Shown here one piece after another: positions 1-6,644 of a DNA stretch of 8,320 bases. The first letter of the stretch is position 1; every line of letters starts with the position of its first letter. The translations under genes and the position numbers were made by a program. The notes beneath the pieces were generated by a model, which saw nothing but the letters and a program-made list of their open reading frames with translations, was not told the origin of the DNA and did not search any database. The DNA comes from JABSQH01 sp039194665 (lineage in GTDB: Bacteria > Actinomycetota > Acidimicrobiia > Acidimicrobiales > Ilumatobacteraceae), in NCBI GenBank assembly GCA_039194665.1, contig JBCCVW010000206.1, positions 1 through 8,320 of the forward strand. The letters run 5' to 3'.

Positions 1-1610
1 ACGGCAAGGCGTACAACTCCCAGGAGATCAGCGCCCGCACGCTGATGAAGCTCAAGCGTGACGCCGAGGAGTACCTCGGGGACACCGTCACCCAGGCCGT
101 CATCACCGTGCCCGCCTACTTCGACGATGCCCAGCGCACCGCCACCCAGGAAGCCGGCGCCATCGCTGGCCTCGAGGTGCTGCGCATCATCAACGAGCCG
201 ACCGCGGCGGCGCTGGCCTATGGCCTCGACAAGGAGACTGAGGTTCAGACCATTCTCGTGTTCGACCTCGGCGGCGGCACGTTCGACGTGTCGGTGCTCG
301 AGATCGGCGACGGCGTGTTCGAGGTGAAGTCGACCCACGGTGACACCAGCCTCGGAGGCGACGACTGGGACCAGCGCATCATCGACTGGCTGGTCGACCA
401 GTTCAAGGCCGCTCACGGTGTCGACCTGTCGGCCGACCGCATGGCGGCGCAGCGCCTCCAGGAGGCCGCCGAGAAGGCCAAGATCGAGCTGAGCCAGACC
501 CAGTCGACGCAGATCAACCTGCCGTTCATCACGGCCACGGCCGACGGGCCGCTCCACCTCGACGAGAGCCTGTCGCGCTCGAAGTTCCAGGAGATGACCT
601 CCGACCTCATCGAGCGCTGCCGGATCCCGTTCGAGCAGGCGCTGAAGGATGCCGGTCTCTCCAAGGGCGAACTCGATCACGTCATCCTCGTCGGTGGCTC
701 CACCCGCATGCCGGCCGTCGCCGACCTGGTCCAGGACCTCACCGGCAAGGAGCCCAACAAGACCGTCAACCCCGACGAGGTCGTCGCCATCGGTGCGGCC
801 ATCCAGGCGGGCGTGCTGCGCGGCGACGTCAAGGACGTGCTCCTGCTCGACGTCACCCCGCTGTCGCTGGGAATCGAGACGAAGGGTGGCGTCATGACGC
901 GGCTCATCGATCGCAACACGACCATCCCGACCAAGCGGTCGGAGGTGTTCACCACCGCCGAGGACAGCCAGCCGTCGGTCGAGATCCACGTCCTCCAGGG
1001 CGAGCGCGACATGGCGCAGTACAACAAGACGCTCGGCAAGTTCCAGCTCGTCGACCTGCCGCCCGCTCCCCGTGGCGTGCCGCAGATCGAGGTCACGTTC
1101 GACATCGACGCCAACGGCATCGTGCACGTGTCCGCGAAGGACCGGGCCACCAACAAGGAGCAGTCGATGACCATCACCGGTCAGTCGACGCTCGACAAGG
1201 ACGACATCGAGCAGATGGTCAAAGACGCCGAGGCGCACGCCGACGAGGACCGTCAGCGTCGCGAAGAGGCCGAGGTGCGCAACAACGCCGACTCGCTCGT
1301 GTATCAAACCGAGAAGGTGCTGCGTGAGCAGGGCGACAACGTGTCGGCCGACGAGAAGCAGGCGGTGGAGCAGCCACTCGCCGATCTCAAGACGGCGCTC
1401 GAGGGCAACGACAACGACGCCATCAAGACCGCCACCGAAACACTGATGTCGGCCAGCCAGGCCTTCAGCCAGAAGCTCTACGAGGCGGCGTCGAAGGACG
1501 CCAACGCGGCAGGTTCGTCTGCCTCCGGCCAGGAGACCGGCGACACGGGCGCCGGCCCGGTCGACGACGACGACATCGTCGACGCCGAGATTGTCGACGA
1601 AGAGAAGTGA
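1..1610 (+). CDS. dnaK: Molecular chaperone DnaK (Hsp70), 5'-truncated by the window edge
   Basis: Cytosolic Hsp70 chaperone that binds unfolded peptides in an ATP-driven cycle with DnaJ and GrpE. The reading frame is open to the left edge (first full codon at 3), so 535 residues are visible. Against actinobacterial DnaK from memory, roughly 80-85 N-terminal residues are missing, including the first ATP-binding signature. Visible landmarks are VITVPAYFDDAQR of the nucleotide-binding domain, the second Hsp70 signature FDLGGGTFD (261-287), the third signature VGGSTRMP (690-713), the interdomain linker around VLLLDVTPLSL (about 837-870), the substrate-binding domain (about 870-1200) and the helical lid. 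The low-complexity tail ends in acidic DDDDIVDAEIVDEEK, the usual Hsp70 C-terminal style. It is the first visible gene of the heat-shock operon, 28 bases before grpE. No frameshift or missing key residue is seen. The ATG at 45 is internal and is not the true start. Identity is certain. Confidence 0.98.
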   Translation, partial: GKAYNSQEISARTLMKLKRDAEEYLGDTVTQAVITVPAYFDDAQRTATQEAGAIAGLEVLRIINEPTAAALAYGLDKETEVQTILVFDLGGGTFDVSVLEIGDGVFEVKSTHGDTSLGGDDWDQRIIDWLVDQFKAAHGVDLSADRMAAQRLQEAAEKAKIELSQTQSTQINLPFITATADGPLHLDESLSRSKFQEMTSDLIERCRIPFEQALKDAGLSKGELDHVILVGGSTRMPAVADLVQDLTGKEPNKTVNPDEVVAIGAAIQAGVLRGDVKDVLLLDVTPLSLGIETKGGVMTRLIDRNTTIPTKRSEVFTTAEDSQPSVEIHVLQGERDMAQYNKTLGKFQLVDLPPAPRGVPQIEVTFDIDANGIVHVSAKDRATNKEQSMTITGQSTLDKDDIEQMVKDAEAHADEDRQRREEAEVRNNADSLVYQTEKVLREQGDNVSADEKQAVEQPLADLKTALEGNDNDAIKTATETLMSASQAFSQKLYEAASKDANAAGSSASGQETGDTGAGPVDDDDIVDAEIVDEEK

Positions 1611-1638
1611 CGTCGAGCGCAACGCGCAAGGCGGCGAC

Positions 1639-2259
1639 ATGACCGACAACACGATCGGCGCACCCGACGACGGCACCGAGCGGGCCAGCGAGATCGACGA
1701 CATCACGTCGTCGATGCCGCGGCCCACACCCGGTGCCGCGCCGGCGGCGCCACCATCCCACACGGCCGGTACCGGCGATGGCGACATCGCCGACGTCGAC
1801 GACCTCGACGAGTTCGATGCCGTTGCGCCCGACTTCTCAGACGTCGACGTGGAGGCACTGCTCACCGAGCGCGAGGAGTACCGGGCGATGGCCCAACGCG
1901 TGCAGGCCGACTTCGACAACTACCGGCGCCGCATGCAGACCCAAGCGCAGGCTGATGCCGACCGGGCGACGGGCCGGCTTGCCGAAGCACTGCTCCCGGT
2001 GCTCGACGCCGCCGAGGCGGCCTATCTGCGGCATCCCGACGAGGTCGGTCCACTCCTCAACCAGATGCTGGTGGAGCTGAAGAAGCAAGGCCTCGAGCTC
2101 GTCAACCTCGACGGCGCACCGTTCGACCCTGAGGTGGCCGAAGCGGTCGCCCACGAACCGGCGGGCGGCGGCGAGCCGACCGTCGCCGAGGTGCTGCGCA
2201 GTGGCTACCTGTGGAAGGGCAAGGTCCTGCGCGCCGCGATGGTGAAGACAACCGACTAG
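1639..2259 (+). CDS. grpE: GrpE, nucleotide-exchange factor of DnaK
   Basis: Dimeric co-chaperone that releases ADP from DnaK. It encodes 206 residues. The first 65 or so are acidic and rich in Ala, Pro and Asp, probably disordered. A long helix follows from about residue 70 (EALLTEREEYRAMAQRVQADF), then the helical-bundle segment. The C-terminal beta domain begins at FDPEVAEAV (about 162) and includes GYLWKGKVLRAAMV, the family signature region. The histidine usual in that signature (FxPxxH) is alanine here (Ala167), a mild deviation. I chose ATG 1639 because AAGG (1628-1631) sits 7 bases before it. An upstream TTG at 1591 would overlap dnaK and has no advantage. The position between dnaK and dnaJ fixes the identity, since GrpE sequences are poorly conserved. 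Confidence 0.95.
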   Translation: MTDNTIGAPDDGTERASEIDDITSSMPRPTPGAAPAAPPSHTAGTGDGDIADVDDLDEFDAVAPDFSDVDVEALLTEREEYRAMAQRVQADFDNYRRRMQTQAQADADRATGRLAEALLPVLDAAEAAYLRHPDEVGPLLNQMLVELKKQGLELVNLDGAPFDPEVAEAVAHEPAGGGEPTVAEVLRSGYLWKGKVLRAAMVKTTD

Positions 2260-2264
2260 CGCGC

Positions 2265-2306
2265 CCAGCCGGCGTGTGGCCGGCGACCACCGTGGTGGCC
2301 GGCCAG
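2265..2306 (+). promoter_or_regulatory. Intercistronic stem-loop in the grpE-dnaJ gap
   Basis: TGGCCGGC (2277-2284) pairs perfectly with GCCGGCCA (2298-2305). After one mismatch the stem continues with ACCA (2286-2289) against TGGT (2293-2296) around a 3-base loop. A third GCCGGC (2268-2273) could instead pair with 2279-2284 around a 5-base loop, so two mutually exclusive hairpins are possible. It starts soon after the grpE stop and ends about 20 bases before the dnaJ ribosome binding site. No T-run follows, so a simple full terminator is unlikely. An mRNA processing or stabilising element, or a partial attenuator setting dnaJ below dnaK, is inferred. Confidence 0.5.
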
Positions 2307-2326
2307 GAGCAACCCGAGAGTGCACC

Positions 2327-2335
2327 GGAGGAGGT
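2327..2335 (+). promoter_or_regulatory. Strong ribosome binding site that fixes the TTG start of dnaJ
   Basis: GGAGGAGGT lies 8 bases before TTG 2344 and matches the anti-Shine-Dalgarno sequence almost perfectly. No ATG or GTG in frame nearby competes, and the J domain begins about ten codons later. This makes TTG the convincing dnaJ start. A strong site combined with a weak start codon may balance out DnaJ output. Confidence 0.85.
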
Positions 2336-2343
2336 GACCGACA

Positions 2344-3486
2344 TTGGCTCCCCAACGAGAGTGGTTCGAGACCGACTACTACAAGATCCTCGGCGTCGAC
2401 GAAGACGCCTCGGCGAAAGAGGTCACCAAGGCGTACCGCAAGCTCGCTCGCGACTTGCACCCTGACAAGAACCCCGGCGATGCCGCTGCCGAGGAGCGCT
2501 TCAAGGAAGTCTCGGCCGCCTACGACGTGCTCGGCGACGAGGACAAGCGCGCCGAGTACGACGAGGTGCGCCAGATGGGACCGCTCGGCGGAATGGGCGG
2601 CGCGCCCGGCGGCGGCCAAGGTGGCTTCCGGTTCAACGTCGGTGACGACGGCGGTGGTCTCGGCGACCTGTTCGGCAACCTCTTCGGCCGCGGCGGTCGT
2701 GGCGGTCCTGCCCCGGGCGGAGCAAACGGTCCAGCGGGTGTTGGACCGCGGCGCGGGGACGACATCACGGCGCATCTGACGATCGACTTCGAGGACGCCG
2801 TTTCGGGGATCACCACCACGCTGTATCTGACCACCGACGCCCAGTGCTCCACCTGCGGTGGCTCCGGTGCGCGACCGGGCACCAGTCCGACGATCTGTGC
2901 GAACTGCGGCGGCCGCGGCGTGGTCGACGACAACCAGGGCCTGTTCTCGTTCTCGTCGCCGTGTCGCGTGTGCCAAGGCAAAGGCGTGCGTATCGACGAC
3001 CCGTGCCCTACCTGCCACGGCAGTGGTGTCGAGAAGCGCCAGCGCGAGGTCAAGACGCGTATCCCTGCCGGGGTGAAGGACGGCCAGACGATCCGTCTCA
3101 AGGGCCGCGGCGGTCCGGGGCGGAACGGCGGCCCGGCGGGTGACCTGCTCGTCGAACTCACGGTGATGCCGCATCAGATGTTCGGCCGGCAGGGCAACAA
3201 CCTCACCGTGTCCGTCCCCGTGACCTACGCCGAGGCGGCGCTCGGCGGCGAGATCGATGTTCCGACGCTGGACGGCTCGCGCGTCACGTTACGGCTCAAG
3301 CCAGGGACGCCCAGCGGCAGCCGGCACCGGGTGAAGGGGCGCGGCATCGAGACGTCGTCCACGTCGGGTGACCTCATCGTCACCGTCAACGTCCAGGTAC
3401 CGACCGACCTCAGCGACGAGCAGCGGGCGGCACTCGAACAACTGGCGGCGGCGACTACCGTGAACCCGAGGGCATCGCTGGCATGA
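2344..3486 (+). CDS. dnaJ: Chaperone protein DnaJ (type I Hsp40)
   Basis: Cytosolic co-chaperone that delivers substrates to DnaK and stimulates its ATPase. It has 380 residues, a normal length for type I. The J domain (about 10-75) carries the essential HPD at 39-41. A Gly/Phe-rich region follows (about 78-135, with runs such as GGMGGAPGGGQGG). The zinc domain has all four CxxCxGxG repeats: C168/C171, C185/C188, C207/C210 and C221/C224. The C-terminal substrate-binding and dimerisation domains follow. All eight zinc ligands are intact. The start is TTG. The stop overlaps the hspR start as ATGA (3483-3486). Linkage to hspR corresponds to the operon-borne DnaJ1 type of actinobacteria, which often carry a second dnaJ elsewhere. 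Confidence 0.97.
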   Translation: MAPQREWFETDYYKILGVDEDASAKEVTKAYRKLARDLHPDKNPGDAAAEERFKEVSAAYDVLGDEDKRAEYDEVRQMGPLGGMGGAPGGGQGGFRFNVGDDGGGLGDLFGNLFGRGGRGGPAPGGANGPAGVGPRRGDDITAHLTIDFEDAVSGITTTLYLTTDAQCSTCGGSGARPGTSPTICANCGGRGVVDDNQGLFSFSSPCRVCQGKGVRIDDPCPTCHGSGVEKRQREVKTRIPAGVKDGQTIRLKGRGGPGRNGGPAGDLLVELTVMPHQMFGRQGNNLTVSVPVTYAEAALGGEIDVPTLDGSRVTLRLKPGTPSGSRHRVKGRGIETSSTSGDLIVTVNVQVPTDLSDEQRAALEQLAAATTVNPRASLA

Positions 3487-3899
3487 GCACAGACCGCAGC
3501 AACCAACGGATCGAACGTTCGGCGACGCACGCGGTCTACGTGATCTCGGTCGCTGCCGAACTGGCTGGGATGCACCCCCAAACCCTGCGCATCTACGAGC
3601 GCCGCGGGCTGGTCACTCCGGCGCGCACCCAGGGTGGCAACCGCCGATACTCCGACGCCGACATCGCGCTGTTGCGGCGCATCTCACAGCTCACCGACGA
3701 AGGACTGAACCTCGAGGGCATTCGCCGGGTAATGCAGCTCGAAGTCGAGAACGCGGCGTTGCGCGACGAGTTGAGCGAGGCCCGACGGATTGCCGAAGAT
3801 GCCGTGTCCGCAGCCGAAGGACGCGGTGGCGATCTCGTGCCGCTGCGCCAGGCCGTTGCTGTGTTCGGCGAACGGCCATCGATCTTCGATCGCGACTGA
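3483..3899 (+). CDS. hspR: HspR, MerR-family heat-shock repressor
   Basis: Transcriptional repressor of 138 residues. In actinobacteria HspR represses the dnaK operon by binding HAIR inverted repeats, with DnaK acting as co-repressor. The MerR-type winged helix-turn-helix lies at about 18-85: YVISVAAELAGMHPQTLRIY (19-38), then ERRGLVTPARTQGGNRRYS, with the RRY motif at 54-56. A helical dimerisation segment rich in Glu, Leu and Arg follows (about 86-112). The C-terminus ends PSIFDRD and lacks the VVWKPRR-like end I recall in Mycobacterium HspR. It overlaps dnaJ by 4 bases. GAGGG (3468-3472) is a modest ribosome binding site 10 bases upstream, so coupled translation is likely. The operator is expected upstream of dnaK, outside the window. 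Confidence 0.93.
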   Translation: MSTDRSNQRIERSATHAVYVISVAAELAGMHPQTLRIYERRGLVTPARTQGGNRRYSDADIALLRRISQLTDEGLNLEGIRRVMQLEVENAALRDELSEARRIAEDAVSAAEGRGGDLVPLRQAVAVFGERPSIFDRD

Positions 3900-3920
3900 G
3901 TTGTCGCACGCCTCGCAACT

Positions 3921-3940
3921 CGCCCTGTCGCTGCGGGGCG
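3921..3940 (+). terminator. Possible hairpin terminator after hspR, no T-run
   Basis: CGCCCTG (3921-3927) pairs with CGGGGCG (3934-3940) in a 7-bp stem with one G-T wobble and loop TCGCTG, 21 bases after the hspR stop. The following bases are G-rich rather than T-rich. High-GC actinobacteria often use such I-shaped or Rho-assisted ends, so this could end the heat-shock operon. The remaining stretch to 4129 shows no convincing gene, only shadow frames. Confidence 0.35.
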
Positions 3941-4129
3941 GGGGGAGCCGTGTCAATTGGACGAAATCGGTCGCCTCGATCGGCCGACCGGTGCGGCGGG
4001 TGATGGCCAAGCCCAGCGTGTGCCTCCGAACTCGCAACGCCGGAAAGGCCGATCTGGTAGCCATGCATCCTGCTGTCGATCAGATCGATCGGCCGATGCA
4101 GCAACCCACGATTCCGCCATGGAGACTCG

Positions 4130-4510
4130 ATGTCAACATCCCGTTTCACCGCCCGCGACGCCGACGACGTCCGTTCGACTGTGGAGACATGGACCTCCCA
4201 GATGGGCCACGACTGGCCAGCGTGGCTGGCTCACTACGCATCGAACTGTGTACTGATGGCGCCGGGCTCACCACGCATCGTGGGGAAGGTGGCTATCGAG
4301 GCCTACGTACAAGAGGGCTTCGGCGACGTGGCCAACGTCCGCCACACACACTGGTCGATTGAGGGCGACGGCGACCTCGCCGTGGTGAACAATGACATCG
4401 AGTTCGACGACGCCGACGGTTTGACCACGATCAAACAGATCATCGTGCTGATACGTCTCGACGGCGGCTGGCGTGTCCAGCAGGTGTGCTTCAACGACCC
4501 AGGCGGGTGA
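4130..4510 (+). CDS. SnoaL-like / NTF2-like (DUF4440-type) small protein
   Basis: A protein of 126 residues with the look of the NTF2-like alpha+beta cone fold. An N-terminal helix (about 8-40, including WTSQMGHDWPAWLAHY) is followed by CVLMAPGSPRIVGKVAIEAYVQEGF, the usual 'bad outcome, grow to next helix' pattern. The C-terminal strands are WSIEGDGDLAVVNNDIEF, IKQIIVLIRLDGGWRVQQVCF, and the latter ends in the G-W-R/K-I/V strand typical of the superfamily. Members range from polyketide cyclases to steroid isomerases and many unassigned small-ligand proteins, so substrate cannot be named. No signal peptide is seen. GGAG (4121-4124) lies 5 bases before ATG 4130. It stands apart from hspR by 230 bases and converges on the FUSC gene, so it is probably a single-gene unit. 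Confidence 0.85.
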   Translation: MSTSRFTARDADDVRSTVETWTSQMGHDWPAWLAHYASNCVLMAPGSPRIVGKVAIEAYVQEGFGDVANVRHTHWSIEGDGDLAVVNNDIEFDDADGLTTIKQIIVLIRLDGGWRVQQVCFNDPGG

Positions 4511-4592
4511 TCGCAGCATTGCCGCGCTACTCGCGCTGCCGTACCGAGGAGATCACTTCGACCGAGCGCGAGCGGACAACCGACCGTGTAGT

Positions 4593-4635
4593 CGAGCAAC
4601 GATCCGGTGGGGTCCGGTAGCCGTTGCGGTGCTCG
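4593..4635. terminator. Nested inverted repeat between convergent genes, possible bidirectional terminator
   Basis: CGAGCA (4593-4598) is the exact reverse complement of TGCTCG (4630-4635), and an inner CCGG (4604-4607) can pair with CCGG (4614-4617). Part of the right arm, CGTTG (4622-4626), can extend pairing to CAACG on the left with a bulge. It lies in the 128-base gap between the SnoaL-like stop and the FUSC stop, where a shared transcription end is expected. There is no T-run on either strand. Function is inferred from position. Confidence 0.3.
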
Positions 4636-4638
4636 CAG

Positions 4639-6549
4639 CTACACGTCGGTGTGTTGCGCAATAGCAAGGGCGAGTTGGTATGCCCGCACGCACGGCGCAG
4701 TGAGTTCGCCGATCGAACCCGACGGTGGCCTCGACCCATCTCGGTGGTAGCCGTGCTCGAGGACGTCGGCTCCGTCGGTGAGTAGTTCGACGAGGCGACC
4801 ACGCTCGGCCGCAGTAGGGAGGCTGACCACCACGTCGTCGCGGACGCGCGTCGCCAGACGCGAGGCCGACCGTCCGACTTCGTTGGTCGCCTCCACCAGC
4901 TGTTCTTGGGGGTACAGCGGTGGACAACTCCAATCCGCGTTCGCTTCGGCGACGAGCGCAGAGGCATCACCGAGCGCAGCGAGCGCACGCCGTCGAGCAT
5001 GAGCGATCTCACCATCCGTCGAGTCCTCGCGGGTGACCGTGTCGACATAGCCAGAAGTGCGACGCATCGCCGCTGCCAGTGCACCGTCGAGTTCGTCTCG
5101 GGGATGGTGCGGCCACACGAACACCCCAACGAGGACAGCGATTGCGGCACCGATCACCGTGTCAAGTAGTCGAGCTGCGGCAACGGGCTCGCCTCCACCG
5201 TTGGGCCAAGACATCAATGCGACGATCGCAGTACTGATGAAGATCACCGCCACGCCGTAGTTGATCGGCATGACGGAACCGATCACGATCGCAACGATCG
5301 CGAGGAAGCCGTAATGCCACAACGATCCGGGGGGCACGACGCCGACGACGCCGATACCCACGGCGACGCCCACGATGGTTCCGACGGTGCGCTGGATTCC
5401 TTTCGATATCGTCGCCGTCGCCGTCGGCGCCAGGATGATGAACACCGTCAATGGCACCCAATAGCTCCGATCCAATCCAGCCCACAAGGCCACGGAACCA
5501 GCAATCACGATGGCCAGCGCAAGCCGAAACGCATAGCGCTGCTGTCGCAGTCCCGGATGTATGAACCTCACGGCGGTGTCCGTGATCCGGCGTGAGAGCG
5601 ACCATGGCGGGACGGTGATCGGCACCGGTGCGCCGACGCTGTGTTGGGCGTCGCTCATCAGGCCGACGACGCTGGGAGGAGCGCCCTGTTCGTCCAACTC
5701 GGCTGCGGCCGTCGTCAGACCGTGCACCGATGGGTCACGTCCCACCGCACCGATTGTCTCGAGCCAATGAGCGGAGCGAGGATCCGACGGCGCCCGGTGC
5801 ACAACGTCGGCCGCTGCGGTCAACACGAAGTCGACGGCGCGGATCTGACCGCTGAGGATCGATGGAGCCGATCGCGTCGCAGCAACTGTGGACGCAGCAA
5901 CGCCAATGCGAACGCGCGCGTCGCGGAGCGCGTCGTCGTGAGGCTGTCGGCAGTAGTCAGCCAGTGCGGTCCACGCATCAGCGACAGCGTTCTCAGCCGG
6001 TTGTGCAGCACGTAGTGGCCACGACCACAACGCCACGACCATCGCCCACACCGCTCCGACGGCCGTCAACGCAACACGATCGACGACGTCGGGATCGGGA
6101 AGATCGCCGAACGCGAAGATCGTCCACACGATCGCCGCAAGCAACGCAATTCGACTGCCGCTCGACCCGAGACCCGACGCAAACGCCACGCCGACGGCAA
6201 CTGCCACCGTCGCAACGAGCAAGGCGGCCGCCTGGTCTGCGAACAGCGTGGCGACACCGGCGGCCAGACACGACAGGACACCCGTCGTCATCAACGAGCG
6301 AAAGCGACTCTCGTATGCGCCGCCCGGGTCGGCGATCCCGACATTGAGCGCCACCAACGCCACCACCATCACGCCCGACCCCGCATCGACCACCGCACCA
6401 ACGACGAGCGGCGACACCATCTGCACTGCAGAGCGGACACCACCCCGCCAGCCCGTGCGGTCGGGAACGAGGCGAATCGCGTCGGTGAGCCACACCGGAC
6501 GTCGACGCTCGCGCATTCCCGGCGAGACTAGACGCGACCACTCAACCAT
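4639..6549 (-). CDS. FUSC-family (fusaric acid resistance / aromatic acid exporter-like) membrane protein
   Basis: A predicted inner-membrane protein of 636 residues from ATG at 6549. It has two halves. About six hydrophobic segments lie between residues 38 and 176 (such as MVVALVALNVGIAD and VWAMVVALWSWPL). A soluble stretch follows to about 325, then six more segments to about 480 (such as LALAIVIAGSVALWAG and TVIGAAIAVLVGVFVWP), and a cytosolic tail of about 155 residues. YWVPLTVFIILAP followed by ISKGIQRTVGTIVG is the hallmark motif of the FUSC domain. Relatives include YccS/YhfK-type proteins and AaeB, an efflux component for aromatic acids. The substrate here is unknown. The start is uncertain: TTG 6561 (four codons earlier) and ATG 6516 are alternatives, and none has a clear ribosome binding site. 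It is divergent from the 6645 gene. Confidence 0.9.
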   Translation of the reverse strand: MVEWSRLVSPGMRERRRPVWLTDAIRLVPDRTGWRGGVRSAVQMVSPLVVGAVVDAGSGVMVVALVALNVGIADPGGAYESRFRSLMTTGVLSCLAAGVATLFADQAAALLVATVAVAVGVAFASGLGSSGSRIALLAAIVWTIFAFGDLPDPDVVDRVALTAVGAVWAMVVALWSWPLRAAQPAENAVADAWTALADYCRQPHDDALRDARVRIGVAASTVAATRSAPSILSGQIRAVDFVLTAAADVVHRAPSDPRSAHWLETIGAVGRDPSVHGLTTAAAELDEQGAPPSVVGLMSDAQHSVGAPVPITVPPWSLSRRITDTAVRFIHPGLRQQRYAFRLALAIVIAGSVALWAGLDRSYWVPLTVFIILAPTATATISKGIQRTVGTIVGVAVGIGVVGVVPPGSLWHYGFLAIVAIVIGSVMPINYGVAVIFISTAIVALMSWPNGGGEPVAAARLLDTVIGAAIAVLVGVFVWPHHPRDELDGALAAAMRRTSGYVDTVTREDSTDGEIAHARRRALAALGDASALVAEANADWSCPPLYPQEQLVEATNEVGRSASRLATRVRDDVVVSLPTAAERGRLVELLTDGADVLEHGYHRDGSRPPSGSIGELTAPCVRAYQLALAIAQHTDV

Positions 6550-6586
6550 CGATCCGAGCAAGGCGATCCGATGTGCGGTCTGAGCG

Positions 6587-6605
6587 CGATCATGGCAGTT
6601 GATCG
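6587..6605. promoter_or_regulatory. 6-7-6 inverted repeat in the divergent FUSC / 6645 gap
   Basis: CGATCA (6587-6592) and TGATCG (6600-6605) form a perfect dyad with a 7-base spacer, placed midway between two divergently transcribed genes. It has the geometry of a dimeric regulator's operator. No regulator gene is adjacent, and GATC-rich 6-mers recur here (CGATCCGA at 6550 and 6564), so chance is a serious alternative. Confidence 0.25.
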
Positions 6606-6644
6606 ACTCTCGGTAGATCGGGCCGCCGGCTACCGTCGACGCGC

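Noticed and set aside
1591..1638. Upstream TTG start for grpE
   Set aside because: It would overlap the dnaK end, and ATG 1639 has a better-placed AAGG ribosome binding site.
1837..3174. Long open frame of 445 codons on the - strand opposite grpE and dnaJ
   Set aside because: Shadow of high-GC coding on the + strand. Its composition is His/Arg/Ala-biased, with no recognisable domain, and grpE/dnaJ are certain.
3684..4149. Minus-strand frames opposite the hspR end
   Set aside because: Antisense of hspR codons. No domain is recognised and they have no conserved motif.
3790..4362. Plus-strand frame of 190 codons crossing the hspR end
   Set aside because: It begins inside hspR and runs through the SnoaL-like gene in another frame, with Arg/Pro-rich shadow composition.
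5993..6541. Minus-strand frame of 182 codons overlapping the FUSC gene
   Set aside because: Arg/Gly-rich out-of-frame shadow of the FUSC N-terminal half.
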